Part shown: piece by piece, positions 1 through 8,179 of the stretch
How the letters are laid out: every line of letters begins with the position of its first letter
Position numbering within the stretch: the stretch's first letter is position 1
From: an uncultured bacterium
GTDB lineage: Bacteria; Cloacimonadota; Cloacimonadia; Cloacimonadales; Cloacimonadaceae
NCBI GenBank assembly: GCA_938009275.1
Contig: CALLHY010000062.1
Location: forward strand, 1-64,000
DNA: 64,000 bases
Reading direction: 5' to 3'
Position numbers and translations under genes: made by a program
Notes under the pieces: generated by a model
The model's database searches: none
What the model saw: only the letters and a program-made list of their open reading frames with translations
Told to the model about the DNA's origin: nothing

Positions 1-151
1 AGCTCTTGACCAACTGCCCCTTTAGATTATATATGCTAATCTCAGCGGAGCTCTTAGCCGTAGCTTGTATTTCTATGTTGGTGATACCGTGCATTGGTGT
101 CCTGTTGATAACGCTTGTATTCTTCTTTCTTATGTCTTTCTTTCCTGTTTG
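1..151 (-). pseudogene. Orphan C-terminal sorting-domain fragment (left edge)
   Basis: Reading the minus strand in the frame of bases 2-4 gives an open stretch ending at the window edge with residues TNIEIQATAKSSAEISIYN followed by LKGQLVKS. This is the middle of the FlgD-like/Por C-terminal sorting domain also found at the ends of the genes at 6206, 12267 and 23479. Upstream, the frame closes at a stop at 152-154; the only ATG is at 92-94, and no signal peptide or body of a large protein is visible before it. The usual YPNPF motif is replaced by TPMHG. I infer a truncated or frameshifted remnant rather than an intact gene, but the rest of the gene lies outside the window. Confidence 0.55.
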
Positions 152-752
152 TTAGAAGTCTTTATGCCATGCCCCATACTCCATCCGTCGGCAAACTGCA
201 CTAGCTGTTTCGTGGCATGTTTCAGATTTGCCACCATCAGCCACCAAGCCACCATCATGTGTTGTAATGTGTTGTAAGTTGGATTCCAGTGGATTCATGG
301 TTTTTTGAGATTATTGGATATTATTACGAGGTAATTAGTATAAGAATACACCTATTTCCTTCAAGTTAGTATTAGCTTCAAATCATAATCTAAAGGCACT
401 AATAATCACTGTCTGACTAAATTTTGGAGGGATGTGTAACTATTAGGTTTCGCCCCCCCCCCTCGTTATCTCACATAAATATAACCAGTTGGACTTCATC
501 ATGCCATTTAGCATTGTATGGCTTGATGTTACAGATCGATTTGGCACTGAGATGGAGCAAAAGCATCAGTTAGTTTATTTCATACTTGTTTCACTGGTTT
601 ATTTTACCTCTTTCTCGCACTGAATTCTATGATTTCAGTGATTTCAGTTCACATTCCCTGGTTGGGTCAGATCACCGTGACTGCCTTGGTCATGGCTTTG
701 TGAGTCGCAGGGGTGTAATTAGCAATCGCGGTGTGTGACTGCTAAAAAGCAC
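152..752. other. Gene-free region with short direct repeats and a C10 tract
   Basis: No credible coding region on either strand. It holds an imperfect 8-10 bp repeat based on GCCACCATCA (230-257), two exact copies of ATGTGTTGTA (257-276), two exact copies of GATTTCAGT (631-648) and a run of ten C at 453-462. No CIRCE or other heat-shock operator was recognised upstream of htpG. Confidence 0.6.
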
Positions 753-781
753 TTGACAGATTCAACGGCTCGCTTAGTTTA
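753..781 (+). promoter_or_regulatory. Possible sigma70-type promoter of htpG
   Basis: TTGACA at 753-758 lies about 69 bp before the htpG start. The -10 region 16-17 bp downstream (TAGTTT/AGTTTA) is poor, so only the -35 is convincing. Confidence 0.35.
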
Positions 782-821
782 TCTCCAGAAAAGAACAAAT
801 TGCTATTTAAGGAGTTTGAAC

Positions 822-2819
822 ATGGCAGAAAAGAAAAAAGAAAAAGGCAGCTTAAGCATTCATACCGAGAACATATTCCCGATCATTAAGAAATGGCTTT
901 ATTCGCAGCATGATATATTCTTGCGGGAATTGATCTCCAACTCGGTTGATGCAATGTCCAAACGCAAGTATGCAGACGATAACTTTAAGCTGGAAGACAT
1001 GAAGGTAGAGATAAAGCTGGATAAAGGCAAGAAAACCCTTCAGGTGATAGATTATGGCATAGGCATGACCGCAGAAGAGATCAAGAAATACATCAATCAA
1101 ATTGCCTTTTCTGGTGCTGAGGAATTTGTAAACAAGTTCAAGGACGTGCAGAGCAACATCATAGGTCATTTCGGCTTGGGCTTCTATTCCTCATTTATGG
1201 TAGCGGAGAAGGTTACTATCGACTCCCTTAGCTATGTGGAAGGCAGCGAGCCGGCTTTCTGGGAATGCGACGGTAGCACAGAGTATAGCCTTGGCAAAGG
1301 TAAGCGCAAAGAGATTGGTACCACCATTACCATTCACCTGAATGAAGAGAACATTGAGTATGCTGAAGATAAGAAGATTCAGGACATCTTGGAGCGTTAC
1401 TGCAACTTTATGCCTTATCCGATCATGTTTGGCGACAAACAGGTAAACCAGAAGGAAGCTTTGTGGAACCGCGCACCAAAGGACGTTAGCCGCGAAGAAT
1501 ACATCGAGTTTTACAAGCAAGTATTTCACGACTATATGGATCCCGTATTCTGGATTCATTTGAATGTAGATTTTCCCTTTAACCTGAAAGGGATATTATA
1601 CTTCCCGAAGCTGCGCAATGAGCCGGATTTCTTTAAGGGAGAAGTGAAGCTATTCTGCAATAATGTGTTTGTAGCAGACAATTTAGAAGACCTTATCCCA
1701 GAGTTTCTGCTGTTACTGAAAGGTGGCATAGACATTCCCGATATCCCGCTTAACGTGTCTCGCAGCTTTCTGCAAAACGACACACAAGTGCGCAAGATAA
1801 GCCAATACATCGTAAAGAAAGTGGCAGATCATTTCCTGGCTACCTTCAAGGAAGATCGAAAGAAGTTTGAGGAGTATTGGGAAGATATAAACACCTTTAT
1901 CAAGTTCGGCTTGCTGAAAGAAGATGACTTCTTTGAGGCGATGAAGGATGTAGTAATCTTCAAAACCGCATCGGGCGACTACGTTACCATAGAGGAATAT
2001 AAAGCCCGCAACAACGCCGGAGACGAGAAGACCAAGATTTGGTATGCCGGCAGTGAAGACACCCTGGTTAGCTATCTGAACCTGATGAAAGAACAGGGCA
2101 TAGAAGTGATATTCCAGAACAGTCCTCTGGATATGCATCTGTATCAACGCCTGGAAGCAAAGGTGGATAAGATTGAGTTCCTCAGGATAGATTCGGAAAT
2201 GAACGACCTGATGATTAATAAAGATGAGTCCGACGCCAATGCGGATGCGGAAGAAAAGCTGAAGAGCATATTCTACAAGGCGATGGATCAGAATGTAGAG
2301 GCCAGCTTCAGCAAAGATGCATACGCTGAGTTTGTTAAGAAACACCCCGTGGCAGTTACTGCTTTGGCTCCATACATAGTCCAGCAGGGTGAACAGACAT
2401 TGGTAAAGCCTTATGACTTGCCCATAGAAGTGCGTAAAGAGCTGGGTGAAGATGCCATGAAGGCTATCCACGAGCATGCTTTCACCGAACTGAAAGTAGA
2501 GGTTAAGAGCTTGAAGAGCAAAGAAATACCGGCAATGATAGTATTCAGCGAGTTCATGCGCCGCTGGCACGATATGGATATGATGTCCAGGCAAAATAAC
2601 TCTGCGGATATGCTAAAGTATCACTCCCTGGTAGTTAATAAAGAGAATCCGGTGATTAAGAAGATTGTTGCGCTGGATGAACAAGGCAGAACTGAGGAAG
2701 TGAAAACGCTTTGCTCTTACATTCACGATCTGTCGCTACTGGAGCAAAAGCCATTCAGTGGCAAGGAATTGAAGGAATTTGTGGCAAAGGCAAATCAGGT
2801 GCTAAGCTACATTAGCTAA
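822..2819 (+). CDS. htpG: Molecular chaperone HtpG (Hsp90)
   Basis: ATP-dependent dimeric cytosolic chaperone of the Hsp90 family. The start at 822 is chosen because AAGGAG sits 8 bp upstream and the protein then begins MAEKKKEKGS, giving 665 residues; an upstream in-frame start at 735 would add a tail with no family similarity. The N-terminal GHKL ATPase domain shows RELISNSVDA (catalytic Glu36, Asn40), DYGIGMT and GHFGLGFYSSFMV, followed by the middle domain (about 230-430, with NVSRSFLQND near 340) and a C-terminal dimerisation domain. Length is slightly above the E. coli protein. It is followed by a strong terminator at 2846-2880, so it is probably monocistronic. Confidence 0.97.
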   Translation: MAEKKKEKGSLSIHTENIFPIIKKWLYSQHDIFLRELISNSVDAMSKRKYADDNFKLEDMKVEIKLDKGKKTLQVIDYGIGMTAEEIKKYINQIAFSGAEEFVNKFKDVQSNIIGHFGLGFYSSFMVAEKVTIDSLSYVEGSEPAFWECDGSTEYSLGKGKRKEIGTTITIHLNEENIEYAEDKKIQDILERYCNFMPYPIMFGDKQVNQKEALWNRAPKDVSREEYIEFYKQVFHDYMDPVFWIHLNVDFPFNLKGILYFPKLRNEPDFFKGEVKLFCNNVFVADNLEDLIPEFLLLLKGGIDIPDIPLNVSRSFLQNDTQVRKISQYIVKKVADHFLATFKEDRKKFEEYWEDINTFIKFGLLKEDDFFEAMKDVVIFKTASGDYVTIEEYKARNNAGDEKTKIWYAGSEDTLVSYLNLMKEQGIEVIFQNSPLDMHLYQRLEAKVDKIEFLRIDSEMNDLMINKDESDANADAEEKLKSIFYKAMDQNVEASFSKDAYAEFVKKHPVAVTALAPYIVQQGEQTLVKPYDLPIEVRKELGEDAMKAIHEHAFTELKVEVKSLKSKEIPAMIVFSEFMRRWHDMDMMSRQNNSADMLKYHSLVVNKENPVIKKIVALDEQGRTEEVKTLCSYIHDLSLLEQKPFSGKELKEFVAKANQVLSYIS

Positions 2820-2845
2820 ACAAATATTCCTTATAGATACAAAAA

Positions 2846-2880
2846 GGGTGCTCGGTAAAACCAAGCACCCTAATCTTTTA
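2846..2880 (+). terminator. Rho-independent terminator after htpG
   Basis: GGGTGCT (2846-2852) pairs with AGCACCC (2864-2870), extended inside by GGT/ACC around an AAA loop with one mismatch, then a T-rich tail. A-rich on the other side, so it may also act on the minus strand downstream of the tRNA. Confidence 0.8.
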
Positions 2881-2913
2881 TTCACTGATTTGCGAGTAAC
2901 CGGTAAAAGAAAC

Positions 2914-2991
2914 TGGTCGGGATGACAGGATTTGAACCTGCGACCACTTGAACCCCATTCAAGTACGCTAGCCGGGCTGCGCTACATCCCG
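2914..2991 (-). tRNA. tRNA-Pro (GGG anticodon), CCA encoded
   Basis: The minus strand folds as a cloverleaf: acceptor CGGGATG/CATCCCG, anticodon stem CTTGA/TCAAG around loop ATGGGGT, T-loop TTCAAAT within GCAGG/CCTGT, and the discriminator A plus encoded CCA at 2914-2917. The anticodon is at 2954-2956 (GGG), with G37 as usual in tRNA-Pro. Confidence 0.95.
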
Positions 2992-3047
2992 AACCGGTTG
3001 AGTACCTTAAAAACGAGCAGCGTTTTTTTGACAAGCAAAAAATGAGG

Positions 3048-3076
3048 TTGACAGCACAACCTTGCCGCATAATTAT
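3048..3076 (+). promoter_or_regulatory. Possible promoter of the ABC-F gene
   Basis: TTGACA at 3048-3053 followed after about 16 bp by TAATTAT (3070-3076). It lies inside the 5' extension that would be coding if translation began at 3042, which favours the downstream start at 3138. Confidence 0.4.
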
Positions 3077-3137
3077 CTCCAAATCGGCACGGGATAGTGA
3101 TTTCGCACCGAAACAAAAAACAATACGGTATGTAAAA

Positions 3138-5048
3138 ATGAGTTTAATCCAAGTAATAGATTGCAGTATAGAATTTGCTGGAGTGTATGTTTTACGAGAG
3201 ATAAATTGCACTTTGGAGCATAACAGCAGAGTGGGGCTTATCGGCCGCAATGGCAGCGGAAAGAGCACGCTGATAAAGCTAATGCTGGGGATGCTACACC
3301 CCACAGAGGGAAAAGTGCTACGGGCTAAGCAACTAAAGGTTGCGTACTTAGCTCAGAATATGCCCTTAGATCCAAAATTAGCGATGGTGGAGCACATCAA
3401 GAGTGCCAGACCGGATTTGGTAGCCCTTCGCGCTAGTATCGATGCATTATCGGCAAAGCTTAACCTGAGGCATGACTCTGCAACAGAGGCAGCACTGAAC
3501 ATTGATCTGGACAAGTATCACAGCCTCGGGGGTGATGAGTATGACAATGAGCTGAAGTATGTATGCAGTTCGCTTGGCTTTAGTGAAGCTGATTATAACA
3601 AGCCTATTGGCGTGTTCAGTGGGGGTGAACAAACTCGTATATGCCTTGCTGCAATTCTTATGATGCCTTATGATCTGCTTATTTTAGACGAACCGACAAA
3701 CCACCTTGATGTTGCCATGATTGGCTGGCTGGAGAAGTATCTAAATAGGTCTGAGCGTCCATTCATGGTGGTTTCGCACGATAGAACATTTCTTGATACC
3801 ACTGTAAGCACAGTTTATAGCCTTAGAGACGGCAGATTAAGCATTACCAAAGGTAATTATTCGTCTTTTGCACAAGCCGATGCCATAGCCCGTATGGCTC
3901 AGGAAAAGCAGTATGAACGGCAACAGAAGTTCGTAGCCGAAACTCAGGCGTTTATTGCCAAAAACATTGCCGGGCAGAAAACTAATATGGCGAAGAGCCG
4001 CTTAAAGATGCTATCCCGCATGGAGATTATCCAAAAACCGATGCAAGAAAAGAGAGTACATCTAAACATAAGCAGCTCATCACGTAGCGGTAATGACGTT
4101 TATACTTTGGATGAAGTTAGTTTCGGTATTCCCGATGGAGCTTTGCTTGCCGAAAAGGTATGCCTTAAAGCGCAATATCAGGATAGAATCTGCATTGTTG
4201 GGCCTAACGGATGCGGTAAAACCACTCTGCTAAAAATCCTGATGGGTGAGCGCGACATCGTCTGTGGAAACCTGAAGGTTGGTGCCAGTTTGGAGATTGG
4301 ATATTATGACCAGCATCAGCTTACTCTGGATGAAAGCCTTAGCGTTATGGACACGCTTTGGCAAATTGTGCCGTTGGAGCCGCGTGGTTACGTGCTGTCC
4401 TGGCTGGCGCGGTTTGGCTTTACCGGCGATGACGTAGATAAACAGGTTAGCGTTCTTAGTGGGGGGGAGAAATCACGGCTCTATTTAAGCGTGCTAATCC
4501 ATCAGAATCCTAATCTACTCATTATGGACGAGCCCACCAATCATCTGGATATAGCCATGAGCGATGAACTGCTAAAGGCCTTGCAAAACTATAAGGGAAC
4601 CATTTTGTTTGTATCTCACGACCGCTATTTTATGCAGCATCTGGCAACAAAGTATTGGGTGTTCCACAAAGCACTGGAGAACAATACTATTTTCTCTACC
4701 GTCACCGAGCCGGATATGGAGCTTAGTTCTGCAATTGAGCTGGCTTTTTCGGTGCCGGAAATGGCAAAGCCTCAGGTATCTGTGCGAGAGAAAAAAAAGA
4801 AGCTGAATCCCTGGTATTTGCAGCAGGTTCATAATAGCATAGAGATGGAGCAAGCACAATTGTCTAATTTGCAGACAAATCTTGATGAGGTTCATGATAA
4901 GCTATCACAAACAGCTACCTATAGTGATCCCCAATTGCTGCTAAAACTTCAGGGCGATATGCAGAGTTTGGAAGAGCAAATCGGCAAGGTGAAGGATAGC
5001 ATAACCGAACTGGAGATAAAGTACCTGGAGCTGAGCTATGAAAGCTAA
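3138..5048 (+). CDS. ABC-F family ATPase (Uup/EttA/YdiF-like)
   Basis: Duplicated cytosolic ABC ATPase without membrane segments, of the ABC-F class that acts on ribosomes or on DNA-associated processes. Two nucleotide-binding domains are visible: Walker A GRNGSGKST at residues 36-44 and GPNGCGKTT at 355-363, signatures SGGEQTR and SGGEKSR, and Walker B ILDEPTNHLD and IMDEPTNHLD. The linker between them (about 240-320) is charged. The C-terminus (about 575-636) is a predicted coiled coil, as in the Uup/YdiF type. The ATG at 3138 begins MSLIQVID, the usual strand of an ABC domain; no clear ribosome binding site is seen. It overlaps the next gene by 11 bp, so the two are co-transcribed. Which ABC-F subfamily it belongs to cannot be settled by eye. 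Confidence 0.93.
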   Translation: MSLIQVIDCSIEFAGVYVLREINCTLEHNSRVGLIGRNGSGKSTLIKLMLGMLHPTEGKVLRAKQLKVAYLAQNMPLDPKLAMVEHIKSARPDLVALRASIDALSAKLNLRHDSATEAALNIDLDKYHSLGGDEYDNELKYVCSSLGFSEADYNKPIGVFSGGEQTRICLAAILMMPYDLLILDEPTNHLDVAMIGWLEKYLNRSERPFMVVSHDRTFLDTTVSTVYSLRDGRLSITKGNYSSFAQADAIARMAQEKQYERQQKFVAETQAFIAKNIAGQKTNMAKSRLKMLSRMEIIQKPMQEKRVHLNISSSSRSGNDVYTLDEVSFGIPDGALLAEKVCLKAQYQDRICIVGPNGCGKTTLLKILMGERDIVCGNLKVGASLEIGYYDQHQLTLDESLSVMDTLWQIVPLEPRGYVLSWLARFGFTGDDVDKQVSVLSGGEKSRLYLSVLIHQNPNLLIMDEPTNHLDIAMSDELLKALQNYKGTILFVSHDRYFMQHLATKYWVFHKALENNTIFSTVTEPDMELSSAIELAFSVPEMAKPQVSVREKKKKLNPWYLQQVHNSIEMEQAQLSNLQTNLDEVHDKLSQTATYSDPQLLLKLQGDMQSLEEQIGKVKDSITELEIKYLELSYES

Positions 5049-6018
5049 ACGCATCGGATTTACCACCTCTCTGCCCGTTGAGGTGTTGTTTGCCGCGGGT
5101 CACACACCTATCGACCTGAACAATATCTTCCTTACCCAGGATGCCGAACAGCACGTTCACAAAGCAGAGATAAAAGGCTTTCCCAGAACAATATGCACCT
5201 GGATTAAAGGGAACTTTAATGCAGCACTAAGCTCACATCTGGATGAAGTGGTAGGCGTTGTGCAAGGTGATTGTTCCAATGGGCATTCGCTTTTGGACAT
5301 CATTAGCGAGGAGGGATTGCCTATCTACCGTTTCTCTTTCCCACCGCTCCGAAGTGCCGAAGCTTTGGAGTCTGAAATAAAGAGATTGGAAGAGCATTAT
5401 GGGGTTAGCCGCAGAGAAACCTTGAATGTAAAAAGCCGCCTTGATGAGATTCGCAAGAAGCTGATAACCCTGGATGAATGGACTTGGAAAGAACGTCTGA
5501 TAAGCGGAAAAGAAAATCATCTGTGGTTGGTAAACTCGTCGGACTTTAATGGCAATCCCGATAAGTATGAAGAGGAGCTGGATGCTTTTATGAATCAGGC
5601 AGCTAGGCGAGACCCATTACCTACAAAACTGCGCATAGCCTATCTAGGCGTTCCGCCAATATATAAGAACATCTACGATGCCATTACTGAACAGGGTGGG
5701 GATGTGATATTTAACGAGGTTCAACGCCAGTTTTCCATGCCCTATCTGGAAGATGATATTATTCGCCAATATCTGGAATATACTTATCCTTATAGCGTTT
5801 ATGACCGCTTGCAAGATATAAATACTGAACTGAGCAGAAGAAGCATAGAAGCTGTAATCAGCTACACACAAAGCTTTTGCCATTTGCAGATTGATAACAT
5901 CTTACTAAAGAAACACATAGACTTGCCCTTCCTTACCCTGGAAGGGGATCAGCCAGAAGACATGGACTCCCGAACCTTGCTCCGACTGGAAAGCTTTTTC
6001 GAAGTTCACTCTGCATAA
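5038..6018 (+). CDS. 2-hydroxyacyl-CoA dehydratase (HgdB/D-component)-like protein
   Basis: A 326-residue protein resembling the beta/D subunit of 2-hydroxyglutaryl-CoA dehydratase and the related FldC/HgdB Fe-S family. Three cysteines occupy the family's cluster-ligand positions: C53 in FPRTICTWIKGN, C79 in VVQGDCSNG and C281 in SFCHLQID, followed by the typical LTLEGDQPED end. The family uses a [4Fe-4S] cluster for ketyl-radical chemistry or, in other members, reduction of difficult substrates. Neither the partner subunit nor the ATP-dependent activator (HgdC) is present in this window. It begins inside the end of the ABC-F gene (11-bp overlap). Function beyond family is not inferable; an orphan paralogue that pairs with proteins elsewhere is likely. 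Confidence 0.75.
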   Translation: MKAKRIGFTTSLPVEVLFAAGHTPIDLNNIFLTQDAEQHVHKAEIKGFPRTICTWIKGNFNAALSSHLDEVVGVVQGDCSNGHSLLDIISEEGLPIYRFSFPPLRSAEALESEIKRLEEHYGVSRRETLNVKSRLDEIRKKLITLDEWTWKERLISGKENHLWLVNSSDFNGNPDKYEEELDAFMNQAARRDPLPTKLRIAYLGVPPIYKNIYDAITEQGGDVIFNEVQRQFSMPYLEDDIIRQYLEYTYPYSVYDRLQDINTELSRRSIEAVISYTQSFCHLQIDNILLKKHIDLPFLTLEGDQPEDMDSRTLLRLESFFEVHSA

Positions 6019-6041
6019 CCGAGTACGTTTTTATCCATCTG

Positions 6042-6127
6042 CTTCCTTGCACGAATTACTAATGAATTACGCATGAACTACGGATGAGATGCGTAATTCA
6101 TGCGTAATGCTACCGTAAATCGTTCAG
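6042..6127 (+). repeat. Dispersed 11-bp-unit inverted repeat, copy 1
   Basis: CTTCCTTGCAC, then three direct 11-bp units (GAATTACTAAT, GAATTACGCAT, GAACTACGGAT), the 3-bp centre GAG, and three inverted units (ATGCGTAATTC, ATGCGTAATGC, TACCGTAAATC), ending GTTCAG. Lies 23 bp after the stop of the HgdB-like gene. Confidence 0.85.
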
Positions 6128-6143
6128 ACATATCCTAATAGAA

Positions 6144-6186
6144 AACCGGATACAAACCAAGTATGTAAGTTAGTTTGTATCCGGTT
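6144..6186 (-). terminator. Terminator for the secreted protein gene at 6206-8179
   Basis: A perfect 14-bp stem (6144-6157 with 6173-6186) around a 15-nt loop. On the minus strand it is followed by TTTTCTATT. It lies between two convergent genes. Confidence 0.75.
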
Positions 6187-6205
6187 GATTAATATGTTAT
6201 GGAGT

Positions 6206-8179
6206 CTATTTCAGGATTAGCATCTTGCGGGTTTGAACCACATTATCGCTCTTTAGTCGTAGGTAATATATGCCGCTGCTACAAAGATCACCCTTGCTAT
6301 CACGGCCATCCCAGTGGACTATATGAGGGCCAGATTCCAGATGCTTGTCTATCAAGGTGTTTACCAATTGCCCCTTGATGTTATAGATAGCTAGCTCTGC
6401 ATTGGTAGCTTGCTTTAGGGCGAAGGTGATGTTCGTATCCGGCTTGAATGGATTGGGGTAGTTAGCCAAAGACTCGGTTGGTGGCTGAATAATATCCTCA
6501 TTGCCTGTGTAGTGTTGATAGTTCACCAGCTGAGTGCTGCTTTCCAGATACACTTCGTTTTGCCCTGGATTGAAGATAGAGCCAATTTTCATTACGTACC
6601 ATTCGTTGGGGCTTAGATTGCTAAACGTATGGCTGCGTTCCGATCCCGATTTATTCACGCTTTGCCACATGCTTGCGGGTGCGCTGTAGGGCTTGTAAAA
6701 CACTTCAAAGTGGTCTGGATTAACTCCGGATATCCAGTTCAGATTTATGTTATTAGGTTCTGAAACGGTAATAGGCCTTAAGTATGGAATGCAGGTTAAG
6801 CCCTCAAGATTTCCCATATCCAAGCCACTATTAACGAACTGCTCTGAAACCACTGCCAGGTTCTTTAGCTCTTCTAAGTTTGCTGCAACAAAGATGACGG
6901 AGTATAGCGTTAAGCTTTCTCCGGGAGCAAGATTCAACCGTCCCTGGGGGTTAGGGTTGCTGGCTGTAGGTTGATTGCCATAGAAGCTTAGTAAAAAACG
7001 AGTATCATTGGCTGAGGGTTGAACATACTCAGTAATCTCAGGCTCACTGGGGCGAAGAGGGGTATATGAATTGAAATTCGGGTTTCTCCCTGTACAGAGC
7101 CAATACTTTTCGTTGGCAGTAATGTTTGTGTTAGCCAGGGATTGGGGATTGCTGTCATCTGGCCCATGGCCAACACTCCAATACCAAGCAGCCGAGTTGC
7201 CGTTAAAGCCAGGGATAAGTATTTTGTTGGCTATATAGTTAGGAGCCAGACCAAAATCTGTATCTGCATCAAAAGAGAAGGCAAATTCATAGCCATTACC
7301 CTTGATATAGCCGCTTTTATCATCAGAAGCTCCTTCTGGCCCCCAGCCAGCAGGCTTTATATCGTTATCCATATAATTCGCTATTGCGATATCATAGATC
7401 GTGTCTATAGGGTCAACGTTTTTAATGGTGGATTTCACAATTATGAAGTTATTAAAGTTTTGCACATCCCAGCCATACATCTCATTGTGCACAGCTAAAC
7501 TCAAAGGCACGTGAGTATTAGAATTGGCATTTGAACCATAATCGCGGTTACCGGGAAATCCAAATGGGCAGTAATCATAGAAGTATGAAGACATGGTTTC
7601 GAATCCAGGTGTATCGAATTCAAATGCTTGGGGAATAGAGAAGCAATAGGTTCCTAATGGGTCTGGAACTTCGAATGGCCTTGGAGAGGGAAAGCCATGA
7701 ATACTTTGCAGTACAATGTCCTGTGAGTTATAAGTATTAAACTCGGGAGCTATAAGTGACAGAGGATTGTAGGCAGGAAGGAATTCGTAAAGGTTGTCGT
7801 CTCCATCATAGCAAACTGTTGTAAGAGTATCCAACACGGGGATTTTGCTACTATCCCACAACGGATCGCTGTTGGTAATCATCTGGTAATTAACAGCGGT
7901 TGGCGGGTAAGTAAGCCAGTACAGCAGGTTGCCATAAGCGTTGCGCCGGTACTTTTTTCCTGAAACCCAGAGTGCGGACATATAGGTCATCATGTTTCCC
8001 GAATCTCGAGGGTATAATATCTGCTCAATTGTACCCATATTGGTGCTATATACTTCTATGCTGCCAAGCGAGTTAAAGCGTCCATGATAGCTTTTGTCCT
8101 GGCTGGTTGGATATTCTACAGGTAAAGCGTAAACCATTGTGATCAGTAATAGCATGCAAGCTAATACAAAGTACTTCAT
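6206..8179 (-). CDS. Secreted protein with fibronectin III-like and C-terminal sorting domain
   Basis: 657 residues. A signal peptide (MKYFVLACMLLLITMVYA) is followed by a large N-terminal region I do not recognise, rich in aromatic residues and Asn/Asp. Around 470-560 is an FN3-like segment (ITVSEPNNINLNWISGVNP...). The last 85 residues form a FlgD-like/Por sorting domain: LANYPNPFKPDTNITF, AIYNIKGQLVNTL, HWDGRDSKG, SGIYYLRL. This type of tail directs cargo to the type IX secretion machinery, represented here by the SprA-like protein at 52740. The start ATG shares one base with the upstream stop (TAATG), so it is translated with the lipoprotein gene at 8179. Probably surface-exposed or released. 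Confidence 0.85.
   Translation of the reverse strand: MKYFVLACMLLLITMVYALPVEYPTSQDKSYHGRFNSLGSIEVYSTNMGTIEQILYPRDSGNMMTYMSALWVSGKKYRRNAYGNLLYWLTYPPTAVNYQMITNSDPLWDSSKIPVLDTLTTVCYDGDDNLYEFLPAYNPLSLIAPEFNTYNSQDIVLQSIHGFPSPRPFEVPDPLGTYCFSIPQAFEFDTPGFETMSSYFYDYCPFGFPGNRDYGSNANSNTHVPLSLAVHNEMYGWDVQNFNNFIIVKSTIKNVDPIDTIYDIAIANYMDNDIKPAGWGPEGASDDKSGYIKGNGYEFAFSFDADTDFGLAPNYIANKILIPGFNGNSAAWYWSVGHGPDDSNPQSLANTNITANEKYWLCTGRNPNFNSYTPLRPSEPEITEYVQPSANDTRFLLSFYGNQPTASNPNPQGRLNLAPGESLTLYSVIFVAANLEELKNLAVVSEQFVNSGLDMGNLEGLTCIPYLRPITVSEPNNINLNWISGVNPDHFEVFYKPYSAPASMWQSVNKSGSERSHTFSNLSPNEWYVMKIGSIFNPGQNEVYLESSTQLVNYQHYTGNEDIIQPPTESLANYPNPFKPDTNITFALKQATNAELAIYNIKGQLVNTLIDKHLESGPHIVHWDGRDSKGDLCSSGIYYLRLKSDNVVQTRKMLILK

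Noticed and set aside
541..560. Second sigma-54 site (TTGGCAC near 540)
   Set aside because: The -12 element is missing at the required spacing.
1713..2594. Long open frame on the minus strand within htpG
   Set aside because: Antisense of a conserved htpG sequence; its composition mirrors the htpG codon pattern and no ribosome binding site or family similarity is seen.
3042..3137. N-terminal extension of the ABC-F protein from an upstream ATG
   Set aside because: The extension covers the likely promoter and does not look like an ABC-F N-terminus.
6042..6127. Repeat copies as simple rho-independent terminators
   Set aside because: They lack a T-tract, contain internal direct repeats rather than one stem, and genuine terminators lie next to some of them (6144-6186, 27419-27449).
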